A DNA stretch of 64,000 bases, from contig NC_050735.1 in assembly GCF_014529535.1 (NCBI RefSeq), positions 11,171,739 through 11,235,738 of the forward strand, given 5' to 3'. The first letter of the stretch is position 1, and every line of letters starts with the position of its first letter. The translations under genes were made by a program, and so were the position numbers. The DNA comes from Bradysia coprophila. Its lineage: Eukaryota > Arthropoda > Insecta > Diptera > Sciaridae. This document shows positions 34,714-47,938 of the stretch, piece by piece. The notes below the pieces were generated by a model. That model saw only the letters and a program-made list of their open reading frames with translations, was not told the origin of the DNA and made no database searches.

Positions 34714-36377
34714 CTACACCTGCGTGTTCACTAAAAGCATACCAATAGAGTACGTATTTTTCATCGACTGAAAAAATTTGTAAAATTATAATCTAGATAA
34801 GTGAATGGCCTAAACGATTCGTTTTTCTCACATCGACAAACGTTTCCACATTGAGTGACTGAAATCCTCCGATTGTTAAATCGTGTGGATGTTGGGCTAG
34901 TGCGGTCATTAAAATAACTTTCTTTTGTTCGTCAATCGGCAAATCGATTATCGAGATATTGCAAATGTTTTCAAACATATTGTCGTTCTGTTATAGAAAC
35001 ATGGTCATGAGTCCTTGATTAAGTTTTCAAAAATTAAAATATTTTAGTTTTCACCGCAATTTGCAAAACTGTTCCCATTACACTGAATTCAAACACTTGG
35101 AAAAACGCCACTGCCATTAGGAAATATGCGGGAAACCAGTTCACCTGTAAACTCGCTTACTAAAAAGAGGAAAAGCTAACTGGCCTTAACTTCTCACCAT
35201 TAGAATAACGTATACAAGAACGATCATTATAGTGTTTGCCATTGTTATCTGGATCAAACATATTCCACTGTAAACGTCTTTCAAAATTTTCGTAAATCTG
35301 TAAACGAACTCGTTAAAGCTCAATGGTAAAATGTTGTAGATGGAAACATCGCTGTCCCATGACTAACAAAATTTTGAACCAAAATAGCTCGAAATTTATT
35401 AGACCTATCTTAGGGCACAATGGCAACTTCTGAAATTCGATCCACTAGTAGTTGGGATAAAGTTCCATAAACATTGTGCCAAAACAAGTTTTACTGAGTT
35501 CGAGCTAATTGAAACCAAAATTTCATTCATCACAGTACAGCTTATGGAATTCGTCATGTAACCTGGCATAATCAATGTGCATCAAAATCAAATTCCTTAA
35601 AAACTGGCGGATTTCTTTCTCCGATGTACATCTATGTTTTCTCCCGATAAGCCCATTAAACTCGTTCACGGCATTGCGAAAAATGTGTGTCATAGTGTAC
35701 GAGTGAATAACTTGCGTCATCAAAAAGAGATCACTGCCAGCAGTTCCAGTTACAAATATGAACACAATGTACGTATGAAGTATTGCAAGGATGACATAGC
35801 CGTAGACTTCTTCTTCCTCGACACCTGGAAAATAGGTGGGCAAAATGGGATCAAGCTTCCCAAATACGATACAACCAAAGCCAGGCTTCAGCAGAGTTAA
35901 CATTCCAGTCGTGAGGAGTAAGACCATGCCGTTTTTGAAAATGAAAACTATGATTTTCACTGACTTAGCAAGTAGTTGTTTGTTTGGGCCGGGTACTGTA
36001 TTTGCTTCATATATTTTTGAGCAAAAGTAGCACATGTCCTTCACCGATCGATTATTTTTTATGAAACAGAAGTACTTAACAATTCCCTGCAATAGAGAGA
36101 ACGATGCTTTTTGCTTTTGCTGAATTGGTCCATCATCGTACAGAATGCTCACCTGAAAATTAAAAGCAAGCGTAGAGCAGCAAATGATTTTTTCGTCAAA
36201 CTCATGCGAGTAAATAGTCCACAGGCAGCTCGCTAAAAATAACCAAAGTACTGACATGTTGGAATACGTAACTACATTCGGTTCGTAGTTGCTAACGAAA
36301 AGATCCACACCAACAAGCTTAGCAAGCTTGCGGAACCAGCGAAATATACAAATGTGGAATAGCTCGGCAGGTTCCAT
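34714..36377 (-). CDS. Odorant receptor, copy A (7tm_6)
   Basis: An insect odorant receptor, which pairs with Orco to form a ligand-gated cation channel in sensory neurons. Six exons, 36377-36153, 36086-35563, 35297-35198, 35144-35055, 34987-34832 and 34767-34714, join in phase to 382 residues, the usual OR length. About seven hydrophobic segments are visible (for example SVLWLFLASCLW, IIVFIFKNGMVLLLTTGML, YVILAILHTYIVFIFVTG, TMANTIMIVLVYVILM). The C-terminus (NVETFVDSMKNTYSIGMLL) has the conserved OR pattern ending in TYS. Intron 1 (66 bp) has no stop codon and is in frame. This copy is the most diverged of the four (for example YFPGVEEEEVYG against YLPGVDEEETYG). No ligand can be inferred. 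Confidence 0.85.
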
Positions 36378-37886
36378 TTTAGTGGATTAAATCAAATTCA
36401 GATTTCAATTTGATGTAAGTACCGACTCTTCTTTGGCAATTGTTTCGATAAGACTAGAGTGAACGTTGGTGAAATGTTTCTATTTAAATATCAGACTGTA
36501 AATGGTTATTACAAACAATGTTGCACTATTGGTAAATATTTAAGGACGCGTATGCAGCGTACACGCATATATATTTACATGTTTCGCCCTAATAATATGC
36601 CATTTGCGTACAGACATAGCTCTATTGCGTACTTTTTATTTGAGGGGTTACGCACTCCTCCGTTTATCCATCTATCCAAAAAAAAAGTCTTTAATTTTGT
36701 TTTACCGAAATATTTGGACTTTAAATAAATTGAACTACTAATTACGAAAATAAGATTCTTAGGATCTTCAGGGCCTGTAAACAGGCACTCGTTTCACTTT
36801 CATTTACATTGCCTAATCACGTAAAGCCATTTCGGGTCGGGCTGTAACATGAATCTGAATCTTGGTAAGTATGTACACCTCGCATTCTATCTATGCCCAT
36901 GCCATACCCATGCGATTAGTTCACATTGCGGCTAAATAGCGTGAAAAATTAATGTGTCATGACTTGGTATAGTTAAAGCAATACCATCCTAGAGAGGGTA
37001 TTTGTTAAAGGTTTTTTTTAATCGTTTAAGACTTAATTGACTTAAGGCAAAAGTGTATTATTAATTCAGTTCATGTGTATTTTCTACAAAAAGAACGTTT
37101 TAATTACTTTTACTTGATACACTCCAAGGACACTCGTTTTCATTGTATCCAAAAGTAATACGTCCTCTCCATTAAGAATTTCCTCATTGGATATTTTCTG
37201 AGAAAAATTAATGAAAACAATTTTTAGCAGGATTTTAAGCTCAATTAACTATTTTCGAATTATAACCTTATAACATAACAGTCAGTCTTGATGAACCTCC
37301 CTCAACCCTGAAAAGTGAATGCCTGCCTTTTATGAATGCCCAATTAACTTCATTTTTTCTGTGACAACTGTCATGACCGACCATGTGGTGCAGCAATAGA
37401 CAGAGCTCGATGTCATCTACGAAACTACGGCCTAGAGGTTACTGATAGTTCTTCGGAAGCTGGCCAGAGGTTTCGGAAAATTTACATTTTCTTTGACGGT
37501 TTTCGCTTTGTTTTCTGGAGTACAATTTTCTCGTATCCGTGCCAAAACAGACTTTTGCGAGAAAAAATTTGTTCCTCGAAATTCTCGGTTGTTTGAAGAA
37601 TTCACGAAAAACAAATTAATAAAACGTTTTAATTGATTGATTCTCCTTGCTACCTACAACTGTCGGAATAAACGCTGCGCATAATTTGCATACTCTCCTT
37701 ACGATACTAAATTTTTACATCGAAGCAGGATGCTAACGATATTTCAACATAAAATTCAATGTTTTCTTTCAAATATTTATTTTGGTGCCAAAAAGCTTTA
37801 CAGGCAACTGAGCAACTAAAAGGTTTTTGGATTTTTTCCCGTCCACATTGTACATCCTAATCAAAATTGTGAAAGTTACTAAGGGT

Positions 37887-39362
37887 TCACTTCACCTGTG
37901 TGTTCACTAACAGCATACCAACAGAGTACGTATTTTTCATCGACTGAAAAAATTTGTGAAAATTAGGTAGAGAAGTGAAAGAACTAAACCATTTGTTATG
38001 CTCACATCAACAAACGTTTCCACATTGAGTGACTGAAATCCTCCGATTGTTAAATTGTGTGGATGTTGCGCTAGTGCGGTCATTAAAATGACTTTCTTTT
38101 GTTCGTCAATCGGCAAATCGACTATCGAGATATTACAAATGTTTTCAAACATGTTGTCATTCTGTAAAAGAAACATGGACATGTGTCCTTGATTACGTTT
38201 TCAAAAATTAAAATCTTTTAATTTTCACCGCAATTTGCAACACTGTTCCCATTACACTGAATTCAAACACTTGGAAAAACGCCACTGCCATTAGGAAATA
38301 TGCGGGAAACCACTTCACCTGTAAACTAACTTGTTAAACAAAGAATGCTAAGCTTAGTCGCCTGAACTTCTTACCATTAAAATAACGTACAACAGAACGA
38401 TCATTATGGTGTTTGACATTGTTATCTGGATCAAGCATATTCCACTGTAAACTTCTTTCAAAATTTTCGTAAATCTGTAAAGGAATTTGTTGATCTAAGA
38501 TGTTGAAGCTTCAGCAAAATATTGGCCGTTATTGGTATATAATTATGTCTAACCTGGCATAATCAATGTGCATTAAAATCAAATTTCTTAAAAACTGACT
38601 AGTTTCCTTCCTCGATGTATGTCCAGTATTTCTCTCGATAAGTGCATTGAATTCGTCCACAGCATTGCGAAAAATGTGTGTCATAGTGTACGAGTGAATA
38701 ACTTGCGTCATCAAGAGGAGGTCACAGCCAGCGGTTCCAGTAACAAATATGAACGCAATGTACGTATGAAGTGTTGCAAGCATAACATATCCGTAAGTTT
38801 CTTCTTCATCGACGCCTGGGAGATAGGTGGGCAAAATGGGATCAAGCTTCCCAAATACGATATAAGAAAAGCCAGGCCTCAGCAGAGCTAATATTGCAGT
38901 CGTGAGGAGTAAGACCATACCGTTTTTAAAAATGAAAACTATGATTTTCACTGACTTAGCAAGTAGTTGTTTATTAGGGCCAGGTGCTGTATTCGCTCTA
39001 TAAATTTTGGAGCAAAAATACAACATGTCCTTCACCGATCGATTATTTTTTATGAAACAGAAGTACTTAACAATTCCCTGCAATAGAGAGACCGATGCTT
39101 TTTGCTTTTGGTGCACGATGGATAACAGAATACTCACCTGACAGTTAAAAGCAAGCGCAGAACAGCAAATGACTTTTTCGTCAAACTCATGCGAGTAAAT
39201 AGTCCACAGGCAGCTCGCTAAAAATAACCAAAGTACTGACATGTTGGAATACGTAACTACATTCGGTTCGTAGTTGCTAACGAAAAGATCCACACCAACA
39301 AGCTTAGCAAGCTTGCGGAACCAGCGAAATATACAAATGTGGAATAGCTCGGCAGGTTCCAT
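37887..39362 (-). CDS. Odorant receptor, copy B
   Basis: Same six-exon structure as copy A: 39362-39138, 39077-38554, 38474-38375, 38318-38229, 38161-38006 and 37943-37887. This gives 383 residues; the extra residue is the final lysine (NTQVK). Splice sites and phases are all intact. It differs from copy C by only about four residues overall. Intron 1 is 60 bp, in frame and stop-free, encoding a VSILLSIVHQ-like stretch if retained. It starts MEPAELFHICIFRWFRKLAK as in A and C. Confidence 0.86.
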
Positions 39363-41002
39363 TTTAGTGGATTAAATCAAATTCAGGTTTCAATTTGATG
39401 TATAAGTACCGACTCTTCTTTGATAATTGTTTCGATAAGACTAGAATGGACGGACGTTGGTGAAATGTTTCTATTTAAATATCAGACTGTAAATGGTTAT
39501 TACAAACAATGTTGCACTATTGGTAAATATTTAAAGACGCGTATGCAGCGTACACGCATATATATTTACATGTTTCCCCCTAACAATATGCCATTTGCGT
39601 ACAGACATAGCTCTATTGCGTACTTTTTATTTGAGGGGTTACGCACTCTTCCGTTTATCCATCTATCCAAAAAAAAAAGTCATTAATTTTGTTTTACCGA
39701 AATATTTGGACTTTAAATAAATTGAACTACTAATTACGAAAATAAGATTCTTAGGATCTTCAGGGCCTGTAAACAGGCACTCGTTTCACTTTCATTTACA
39801 TTGCCTAATCATGTAAAGCCATTTCGGGTCGGGCTGTAACACCCCACTTATCAAATACACAACTTGGAACCTCGGAAGTAATATACTATTAATCCATGAA
39901 TCTGAATCTTGGTAAGTATGTACACCTCGCATTCTATCTATGTCCATGCCATACCCATGCGATTAGTTCACATTGCGGCTAAATAGCGTGAAAAATTAAT
40001 GTGTCATGACTTGGTATAGTTAAAGCAATACCATCCTAGCGAGGGTATTTGTTAAAGTTTTTTTTATCGTTTAAGACTTAATTGACTTAAGGCAAAAGTG
40101 TATTATTAATTCAGTTCATGTGTATTTTCTACAAAAAGAACGTTTTAATTACTTTTACTTGATACACTCCAAGGACACTCGTTTTCATTGTATCCAAAAG
40201 TAATACTCCATTAAGAATTTCCTCATTGGATATTTTCTGAGAAAAATTAATGAAAACAATTTTTAGCAGGATTTTTAGCTCAATTAACTATTTGATATAT
40301 AACATTGATTGAGTAAAATTTTCGAATTATAACCTTATAACGTAACAGTCAGTCTTGATGAACCTCCCTCAACCCTGAAAAGTGAATGCCTGCCTTTTAT
40401 GAATGCCCAATTAACTTCATTTTTTCTGTGACAACTGTCATGACCGACCATGTGGGGCAGCAATAGACAGAGCTCGATGTCATCTACGAAACTACGGCCT
40501 AGAGGTTACTGATAGTTCTGAAGCTGGCCAGAGGTTTCGGAAAATTTACATTTTCTTTGACGGTTTTCGCTTTGTTTTCTGAAATACAATTTTCTCGTAT
40601 CCGTGCCAAAACAGACTTTTCCGAGAAAAAATTTGTTCCTTGAAATTCTCGGCTGTTTGAAGAATTCACGAAAAACAAATTAATAAAACGTTTTAATTGA
40701 TTGATTCTCCTTGCTACCTACAACTGGAAGATTTAAGTGGCAGCACATCGCATCGTCGGAATAAACGCTTCGCATAATTTGCATACTCTACTTACGATAC
40801 TAAATTTTTACATCGAACAATTAAGAATAATTCAACGAAAACTTCAATGTTTTTTGTTTAAATATTTATTTATGTGCCAAAAATCTTTACAGACTGAGTA
40901 ACTTAAAGGTTTTCTTAATTTTTTCCGTCCACATTGTACACCTAATCAAAATTGTGAAAGTTACTGACATTTTAGCAAGTGCATCTGTTGTAAACGTAGG
41001 GT

Positions 41003-42478
41003 TCACTTCACCTGTGTGTTCACTAACAGCATACCAACAGAGTACGTATTTTTCATCGACTGAAAAAATTTGTGAAAATTAGATAGAGAAGTGAAAGAAC
41101 TAAACCATTCGTTATGCTCACATCAACAAACGTTTCCACATTGAGTGACTGAAATCCTCCGATTGTTAAATTGTGTGGATGTTGGGCTAGTGCGGTCATT
41201 AAAATGACTTTCTTTTGTTCGTCAATCGGCAAATCGACTATCGAGATATTGCAAATGTTGTCGAACATATTGTCGTTCTGTTATAGAAACATGGGCATGA
41301 GTCCTTGATTACGTTTTCAAAAACGAAAATATTTTAGTTTTCACCGCAATTTGCAAAACTGTTCCCATTACACTGAATTCAAACACTTGGAAAAACGCCA
41401 CTGCCATTAGGAAATATGCGGGAAACCACTTCACCTGTAAACTAACTTGTTAAACAAAGAATGGTAAGCTTAGTCGCCTGAACTTCTTACCATTAAAATA
41501 ACGTACAACAGAACGATCATTATGGTGTTTGACATTGTTATCTGGATCAAGCATATTCCACTGTAAACTTCTTTCAAAATTTTCGTAAATCTGTAAAAGA
41601 ATTTGTTGATCTAAGATGTTGAAGCTTCAGCAAAATATTGACCGTTATTAGTATATAATTATGTCTAACCTGGCATAATCAATGTGCATTAAAATCAAAT
41701 TTCTTAAAAACTGACGGGTTTCCTTCCTCGATGTACGTCCAGTATTTCTCTCGATAAGTGCATTGAATTCGTCCACAGCATTGCGAAAAATGTGTGTCAT
41801 AGTGTACGAGTGAATAACTTGCGTCATCAAGAGGAGGTCACAGCCAGCGGTTCCAGTAACAAATATGAACGCAATGTACGTATGAAGTGTTGCAAGCATA
41901 ACATATCCGTAAGTTTCTTCTTCATCGACGCCTGGGAGATAGGTGGGCAAAATGGGATCAAGCTTCTCAAATACGATATAAGAAAAGCCAGGCCTCAGCA
42001 GAGCTAATATTGCAGTCGTGAGGAGTAAGACCATACCGTTTTTAAAAATGAAAACTATGATTTTCACTGACTTAGCAAGTAGTTGTTTATTAGGGCCAGG
42101 TGCTGTATTCGCTCTATAAATTTTGGAGCAAAAATACAACATGTCCTTCACCGATCGATTATTTTTTATGAAACAGAAGTACTTAACAATTCCCTGCAAT
42201 AGAGAGACCGATGCTTTTTGCTTTTGGTGCACGATGGATAACAGGATACTCACCTGACAGTTAAAAGCAAGCGCAGAACAGCAAATGACTTTTTCGTCAA
42301 ACTCATGCGAGTAAATAGTCCACAGGCAGCTCGCTAAAAATAACCAAAGTACTGACATGTTGGAATACGTAACTACATTCGGTTCGTAGTTGCTAACGAA
42401 AAGATCCACACCAACAAGCTTAGCAAGCTTGCGGAACCAGCGAAATATACAAATGTGGAATAGCTCGGCAGGTTCCAT
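41003..42478 (-). CDS. Odorant receptor, copy C
   Basis: Exons 42478-42254, 42193-41670, 41590-41491, 41434-41345, 41277-41122 and 41059-41003 give 383 residues. Nearly identical to copy B; visible differences include IVFEKLDP for IVFGKLDP, NTGRTSRKETRQF for NTGHTSRKETSQF, and MFDNICN for MFENICN. All splice sites are kept, so it looks functional. Confidence 0.86.
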
Positions 42479-44099
42479 TTTAGTGGATTAAATCAAATTC
42501 AGATTTCAATTTGATGTAAGTACCGACTCTTCTTTGGCAATTGTTTCGATAAGACTAGAGTGAACGTTGGTGAAATGTTTCTATTTAAATATCAGACTGT
42601 AAATGGTTATTACAAACAATGTTGCACTATTGGTAAATATTTAAGGACGCGTATGCAGCGTACACGCATATATATTTACATGTTTCCCCCTAACAATATG
42701 CCATTTGCGTACAGACATAGCTCTATTGCGTACTTTTTATTTGAGGGGTTACGCACTCCTCCGTTTATCCATCTATCCAAAAAAAAAGTCTTTAGTTTTG
42801 TTTTACCGAAATATTTGGATTTTAAATAAATTGAACTACTAATTACGAAAATAAGATTCTTAGGATCTTCAGGGCCTGTAAACAGGCACTCGTTTCATTT
42901 TCATTTACATTGCATAATCACGTAAAGCCATTTCGGGTCGGGCTGTAACACCCCACTTATCAAATACACAACTTGGAACCTCGGAAGTAATATACTATTA
43001 ATCCATGAATCTGAATCTTGGTAAGTATGTACACCTCGCATTCTACCTATGCCCATGCCATACCCATGCGATTAGTTCACATTGCGGCTAAATAGCGTGA
43101 AAAATTAATGTGTCATGACTTGGTATAGTTAAAGCAATACCATCCTAGAGAGGGTATTTGTTAAAGGTTTTTTTTATCGTTTAAGACTTAATTGACTTAA
43201 GGCAAAAGTGTATTATTAATTCAGTTCATGTGTATTTTCTACAAAAAGAACGTTTTAATTACTTTTACTTGATACACTCCGAGGACACTCGTTTTCATTG
43301 TATCCAAAAGTAATACGTCCTCTCCATTAAGAATTTCCTCATTGGATATTTTCTGAGAAAAATTAATGAAAACAATTTTTAGCAGGATTTTTAGCTCAAT
43401 TAACTATTTGATATATAAAATTGATTGAGTAAAATTTTCGAATTATAACCTTATAACGTAACAGTCAGTCTTGATGAACCTCCCTCAACCCTGAAAAGTG
43501 AATGCCTGCCTTTTATGAATGCCCAATTAACTTCATTTTTTCTGTGACAACTGTCATGACCGACCATGTGGGGCAGCAATAGACAGAGCTCGATGTCATC
43601 TACGAAACTACGGCCTAGAGGTTACTGATAGTTCTGAAGCTGGCCAGAGGTTTCGGAAAATTTACATTTTCTTTGACGGTTTTCGCTTTGTTTTCTGAAA
43701 TACAATTTTCTCGTATCCGTGCCAAAACAGACTTTTCCGAGAAAAAATTTGTTCCTTGAAATTCTCGGTTGTTTGAAGAATTCACGAAAAACGAATTAAT
43801 AGAACATTTTAATTGATTGATTCTCCTTGCTACCTACAACTGGAAGATTTAAGTGGCAGCACATCGCATCGTCGGAATAAACGCTTCGCATAATTTGCAT
43901 ACTCTCCTTACGATACTAAATTTTTACATCGAACAATTAAGAATAATTCAACGAAAACTTCAATGTTTTTTGTTTTAATATTTATTTATGTGCCAAAAAT
44001 CTTTACAGACTGAGTAACTTAAAGGTTTTCTTAATTTTTTCCGTCCACATTGTACACCTAATCAAAATTGTGCAAGTGCATCTGTTGTAAACGTAGGGT

Positions 44100-45575
44100 T
44101 CACTTCACCTGTGTGTTCACTAACAGCATACCAACAGAGTACGTATTTTTCATCGACTGAAAAAATTTGTGAAAATTAGATAGAGAAGTGAAAGAACTAA
44201 ACCATTCGTTATGCTCACATCAACAAACGTTTCCACATTGAGTGACTGAAATCCTCCGATTGTTAAATTGTGTGGATGTTGGGCTAGTGCGGTCATTAAA
44301 ATGACTTTCTTTTGTTCGTCAATCGGCAAATCGACTATCGAGATATTACAAATGTTTTCAAACATGTTGTCATTCTGTAAAAGAAACATGGACATGAGTC
44401 CTCGATTCAGTTTTCAAAAATGAAAATATTTTAATTTTCACCGCAATTTGCAACACTGTTCCCATTACACTGAATTCAAACACTTGGAAAAACGCCACTG
44501 CCATTAGGAAATATGCGGGAAACCACTTCACCTGTAAACTAACTTGTTAAACAAAGAATGGTAAGCTTAGTCGCCTGAACTTCTTACCATTAAAATAACG
44601 TACAACAGAACGATCATTATGGTGTTTGACATTGTTATCTGGATCAAGCATATTCCACTGTAAACTTCTTTCAAAATTTTCGTAAATCTGTAAAAGAATT
44701 TGTTGATCTAAGATGTTGAAGCTTCAGCAAAATATTGGCCGTTATTAGTATATAATTATGTCTAACCTGGCATAATCAATGTGCATTAAAATCAAATTTC
44801 TTAAAAACTGACGAGTTTTCTTCCTCGATGTACGTCCAGTATTTCTCTCGATAAGTGCATTGAATTCGTCCACAGCATTGCGAAAAATGTGTGTCATAGT
44901 GTACAAGTGAATAACTTGCGTCATCAAGAGGAGGTCACATCCAGCGGTTCCAGTAACAAATATGAACGCAATGTACGTATGAAGTGTTGCAAGCATAACA
45001 TATCCGTAAGTTTCTTCTTCATCGACGCCTGGGAGATAGGTGGGCAAAATGGGATCAAGCTTCCCAAATACGATATAAGAAAAGCCAGGCCTCAGCAGAG
45101 CTAATATTGCAGTCGTGAGGAGTAAGACCATACCGTTTTTAAAAATGAAAACTATGATTTTCACTGACTTAGCAAGTAGTTGTTTATTAGGGCCAGGTGC
45201 TGTATTCGCTCTATAAATTTTGGAGCAAAAATACAACATGTCCTTCACCGATCGATTATTTTTTATGAAACAGAAGTACTTAACAATTCCCTGCAATAGA
45301 GAGACCGATGCTTTTTGCTTTTGGTGCACGATGGATAACAGGATACTCACCTGACAGTTAAAAGCAAGCGCAGAACAGCAAATGACTTTTTCGTCAAACT
45401 CATGCGAGTAAATAGTCCACAGGCAGCTCGCTAAAAATAACCAAAGTACTGACATGTTGCAATACGTAACTACATTCGGTTCGTAGTTGCTAACGAAAAG
45501 ATCCACACCAACAAGCTGAGCAAGCTTGCGGATCCACCGAAATATACAAAGGTGGAATAGCTCTGCAGGTTCCAT
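44100..45575 (-). CDS. Odorant receptor, copy D
   Basis: Exons 45575-45351, 45290-44767, 44687-44588, 44531-44442, 44374-44219 and 44156-44100 give 383 residues. The N-terminus differs from the others (FHLCIFRWIRKLAQLVG), and there are scattered changes (VIHLYTMTH, TSRKKTRQF). The body is almost the same as B and C, which suggests conversion of the middle and 3' part. Its upstream spacer is interrupted about 260 bp from the ATG by the LINE fragment, which could alter its expression. Confidence 0.85.
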
Positions 45576-45837
45576 TTCAGCAAATTAAATCAAATTCAGG
45601 TTTCAATTTGATGTAAGTACCGACTCTTCTTTGGCAATTGTTTCGATAAGACTAGAGTGAACGTTGGTGAAATGTTTCTATTTAAATATCAGACTGTAAA
45701 TGGTTATTACAAACAATGTTGCATTATTGGTTAATATTTAAAGACGCGTATGCAGCGTATACGCATATATATTTACATGTTTCCCCCTAACAATACGCCA
45801 CTTTTACTTAGAGACATAGCTCTGTTGCGTAGTTTTT

Positions 45838-46672
45838 ATCCACTGCTGGACGTAGGCCTTCCCAATTCTCTTCCATTCCGAACGATCCGTTGCCTCTTGT
45901 TGCCAATTTGCGCCTGCATTCGCTTTATACTATTAGGTGGTCTCCAGTTCATGATCTTTTTGGTCCAACGTTCGTCCGTTCTTCTTGCAATATGTCCCGC
46001 TCAGCTCCACTTTGAAGATGCTATTCTTTCCATGACATCAACGACTTTTGTTTGTTGTCGAATCCATTGATTTGTCAGTCTATCTCTGAGCGTAATTCCA
46101 AGCATACTCCATTCCATAGCTCTTTGTGCCACTCTTAGTTTATTTTCGGAAGCTTTTGTTAGCAGTAACGTTTCCGCTCCATATTTGAGCACAGGAAATA
46201 CACACGTATCGAACACTTTACGTTTCAGACTATTGTTCATTTTGCTTTTGAAAATTAACCTGAGTTTTCCGAACGCTGCCCATGCAAGACCAATTCTTCG
46301 TTTTATTTCTGCAGTTTGGTTGTCCACACCCAACTTCAATTTGTATCACCAATTTTAATGTCTCTATCATCGTCAATGTTTGTCATGATTTTCGTTTTCG
46401 ACAAATTCATCTTGAGACCGACTTTGTTGGACTCCTCATTCAACTGTTGTAACATAATTTGCGCCTGATCTAGATCAGCTGCCATCAGGGAGATGTCATC
46501 TGCGAAACGGAGATTACTCAGGTGTTCTCTATTTATGTTGATACCCATTTCACTCCAGTCTAATTTCTTAAAAATACTCTCCAGAATCGATGTACAACTT
46601 AGGTGATATGGTGTCACCCTATCGTACACCTCTGCCAATTCTGAATTTTTCCGTGTTTTTATGGAGTTTTAT
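45838..46672 (-). mobile_element. LINE fragment, RTE type, 5'-truncated
   Basis: About 830 bp inserted in the spacer upstream of copy D; the spacer sequence resumes on both sides (TAGTTTTTAT before, TGAATCTGAATCTT after). The - strand encodes the C-terminal part of a reverse transcriptase: LRFADDISLMA with the FADD active site, then GLKMNLSKTKIM, and EIKRRIGLAWAAFGKLR. It ends with the RTE-like 3' terminus GGCCTACGTCCAGCAGTGGA. The two RT stretches (46638-46336 and 46339-46001) are in different frames, so the copy is dead. Most of the RT and all of the endonuclease are missing, as expected from 5' truncation. Confidence 0.85.
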
Positions 46673-47113
46673 ACATGAATCTGAATCTTATAAATATGTA
46701 CACCTCGCCCTCTACCTATGCCATACCCCATGCGAATAGTTTACATTGCGGCTAAACAGCGTGAAAAATTAATGAGTCATGGTATAGTTAAAGCAATACC
46801 CTCCTAGAGATAGAGAGGGTAATGGTTAAAGGTTTTTTTTTAAATCGTTTAAGAAGTAATTGACTTTAGGCAAAAGTTTATTATTAATTCAGTTCATGTG
46901 TATTTTCTACGAAAAGAACGTTTTAATTGCTTTTATTAGATACACTACAAGGACACTCGCTTTCATTGTATCCAAAAGTAGTACATCCAATCCAGTAAGA
47001 ATTTCCTCATTGGATATTTTCTCAGAAAAATTAATGAAAACAATTTTTAGCTGGATTTTCAGCTCAATTAATTATTTTCAAAAAATTGATTGAGTAAAAT
47101 TTTCGAGTTACAA

Positions 47114-47279
47114 CAACGCACTTCAAGCAAACGTGCTATTGATGACAGCTGCCAAATAGAGTACTATTTTGTATGAAATTTTATAACCACTCTTTTTACA
47201 GTGTAAAATTTTGTATTTTTGTAGCACTGTCACGTTTCAGTACCCTATTTAGAGTACCACTTTTGCTTGAAGTGCGTTG
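47114..47279. mobile_element. MITE inserted in the array spacer
   Basis: 166 bp with perfect terminal inverted repeats CAACGCACTTCAAGC. GTTACAA(C) is duplicated on both sides (47107-47114 and 47280-47287). The other three spacers lack it and read straight through the target (TTATAACCTT), so the empty site is visible. A 7-8 bp duplication suggests a hAT-like origin. Confidence 0.8.
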
Positions 47280-47938
47280 GTTACAACCTTATAACATAAC
47301 AGTCAGACTTTTGATGAAACTCCCTCAATCCTGAAAGATGAATGCCTGCCTTTTATGGATGGCCAATAAACTTCATCTTTTCTGTGACAACTGTCATGAC
47401 CATGTGGCGTAGCAATCGATGTCATCTACGAAACTACTGCCTAGAGGTTACTGGTAGCCGGGAGCTTTCGGAAAATTTACATTTTCTTTGACGGTTTTCT
47501 CTTTGTTTTCTGGAGTACAATTTTCTCATAGCCGTGCCAAACCAGACGTTTCCGATATAAAATTTGTTCCTCAAAATCCTCGGTTGTTCGAAGAATTCGC
47601 GAAAAACGAATTAATAGAACATTTTAATTGATTGATTCTCCTTGCTTCCTACAACTGGAAGATTTAAGTAGCAGCACATCGCATCGTCGGAGTAAACGCT
47701 TTGCATAATTTGCATACTCCCCTTACGATAATAATTTTTTTCACATCGAAGCAGGATGCTAAGGATATTTCAACATAAAATTCAATGCTTTCTTTCAAAT
47801 ATTTATTTTGGTGCCAAAAAGCTTTACAGGCAACTGAGCAACTAAAAGGTTTTTGGATTTTTTCCCTTCCACATTGTATGGTCAAAATTATGAAAATTAC
47901 TGATATTTTCGCAGGTTTGTCTGTTGTAAAAGTAAGAT

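Noticed and set aside
35634-35900. + strand ORFs across the receptor array (also 38619-38891, 41792-42007, 44889-45104)
   Set aside because: They are antisense shadows of receptor exon 2 and recur only because the exon is repeated.
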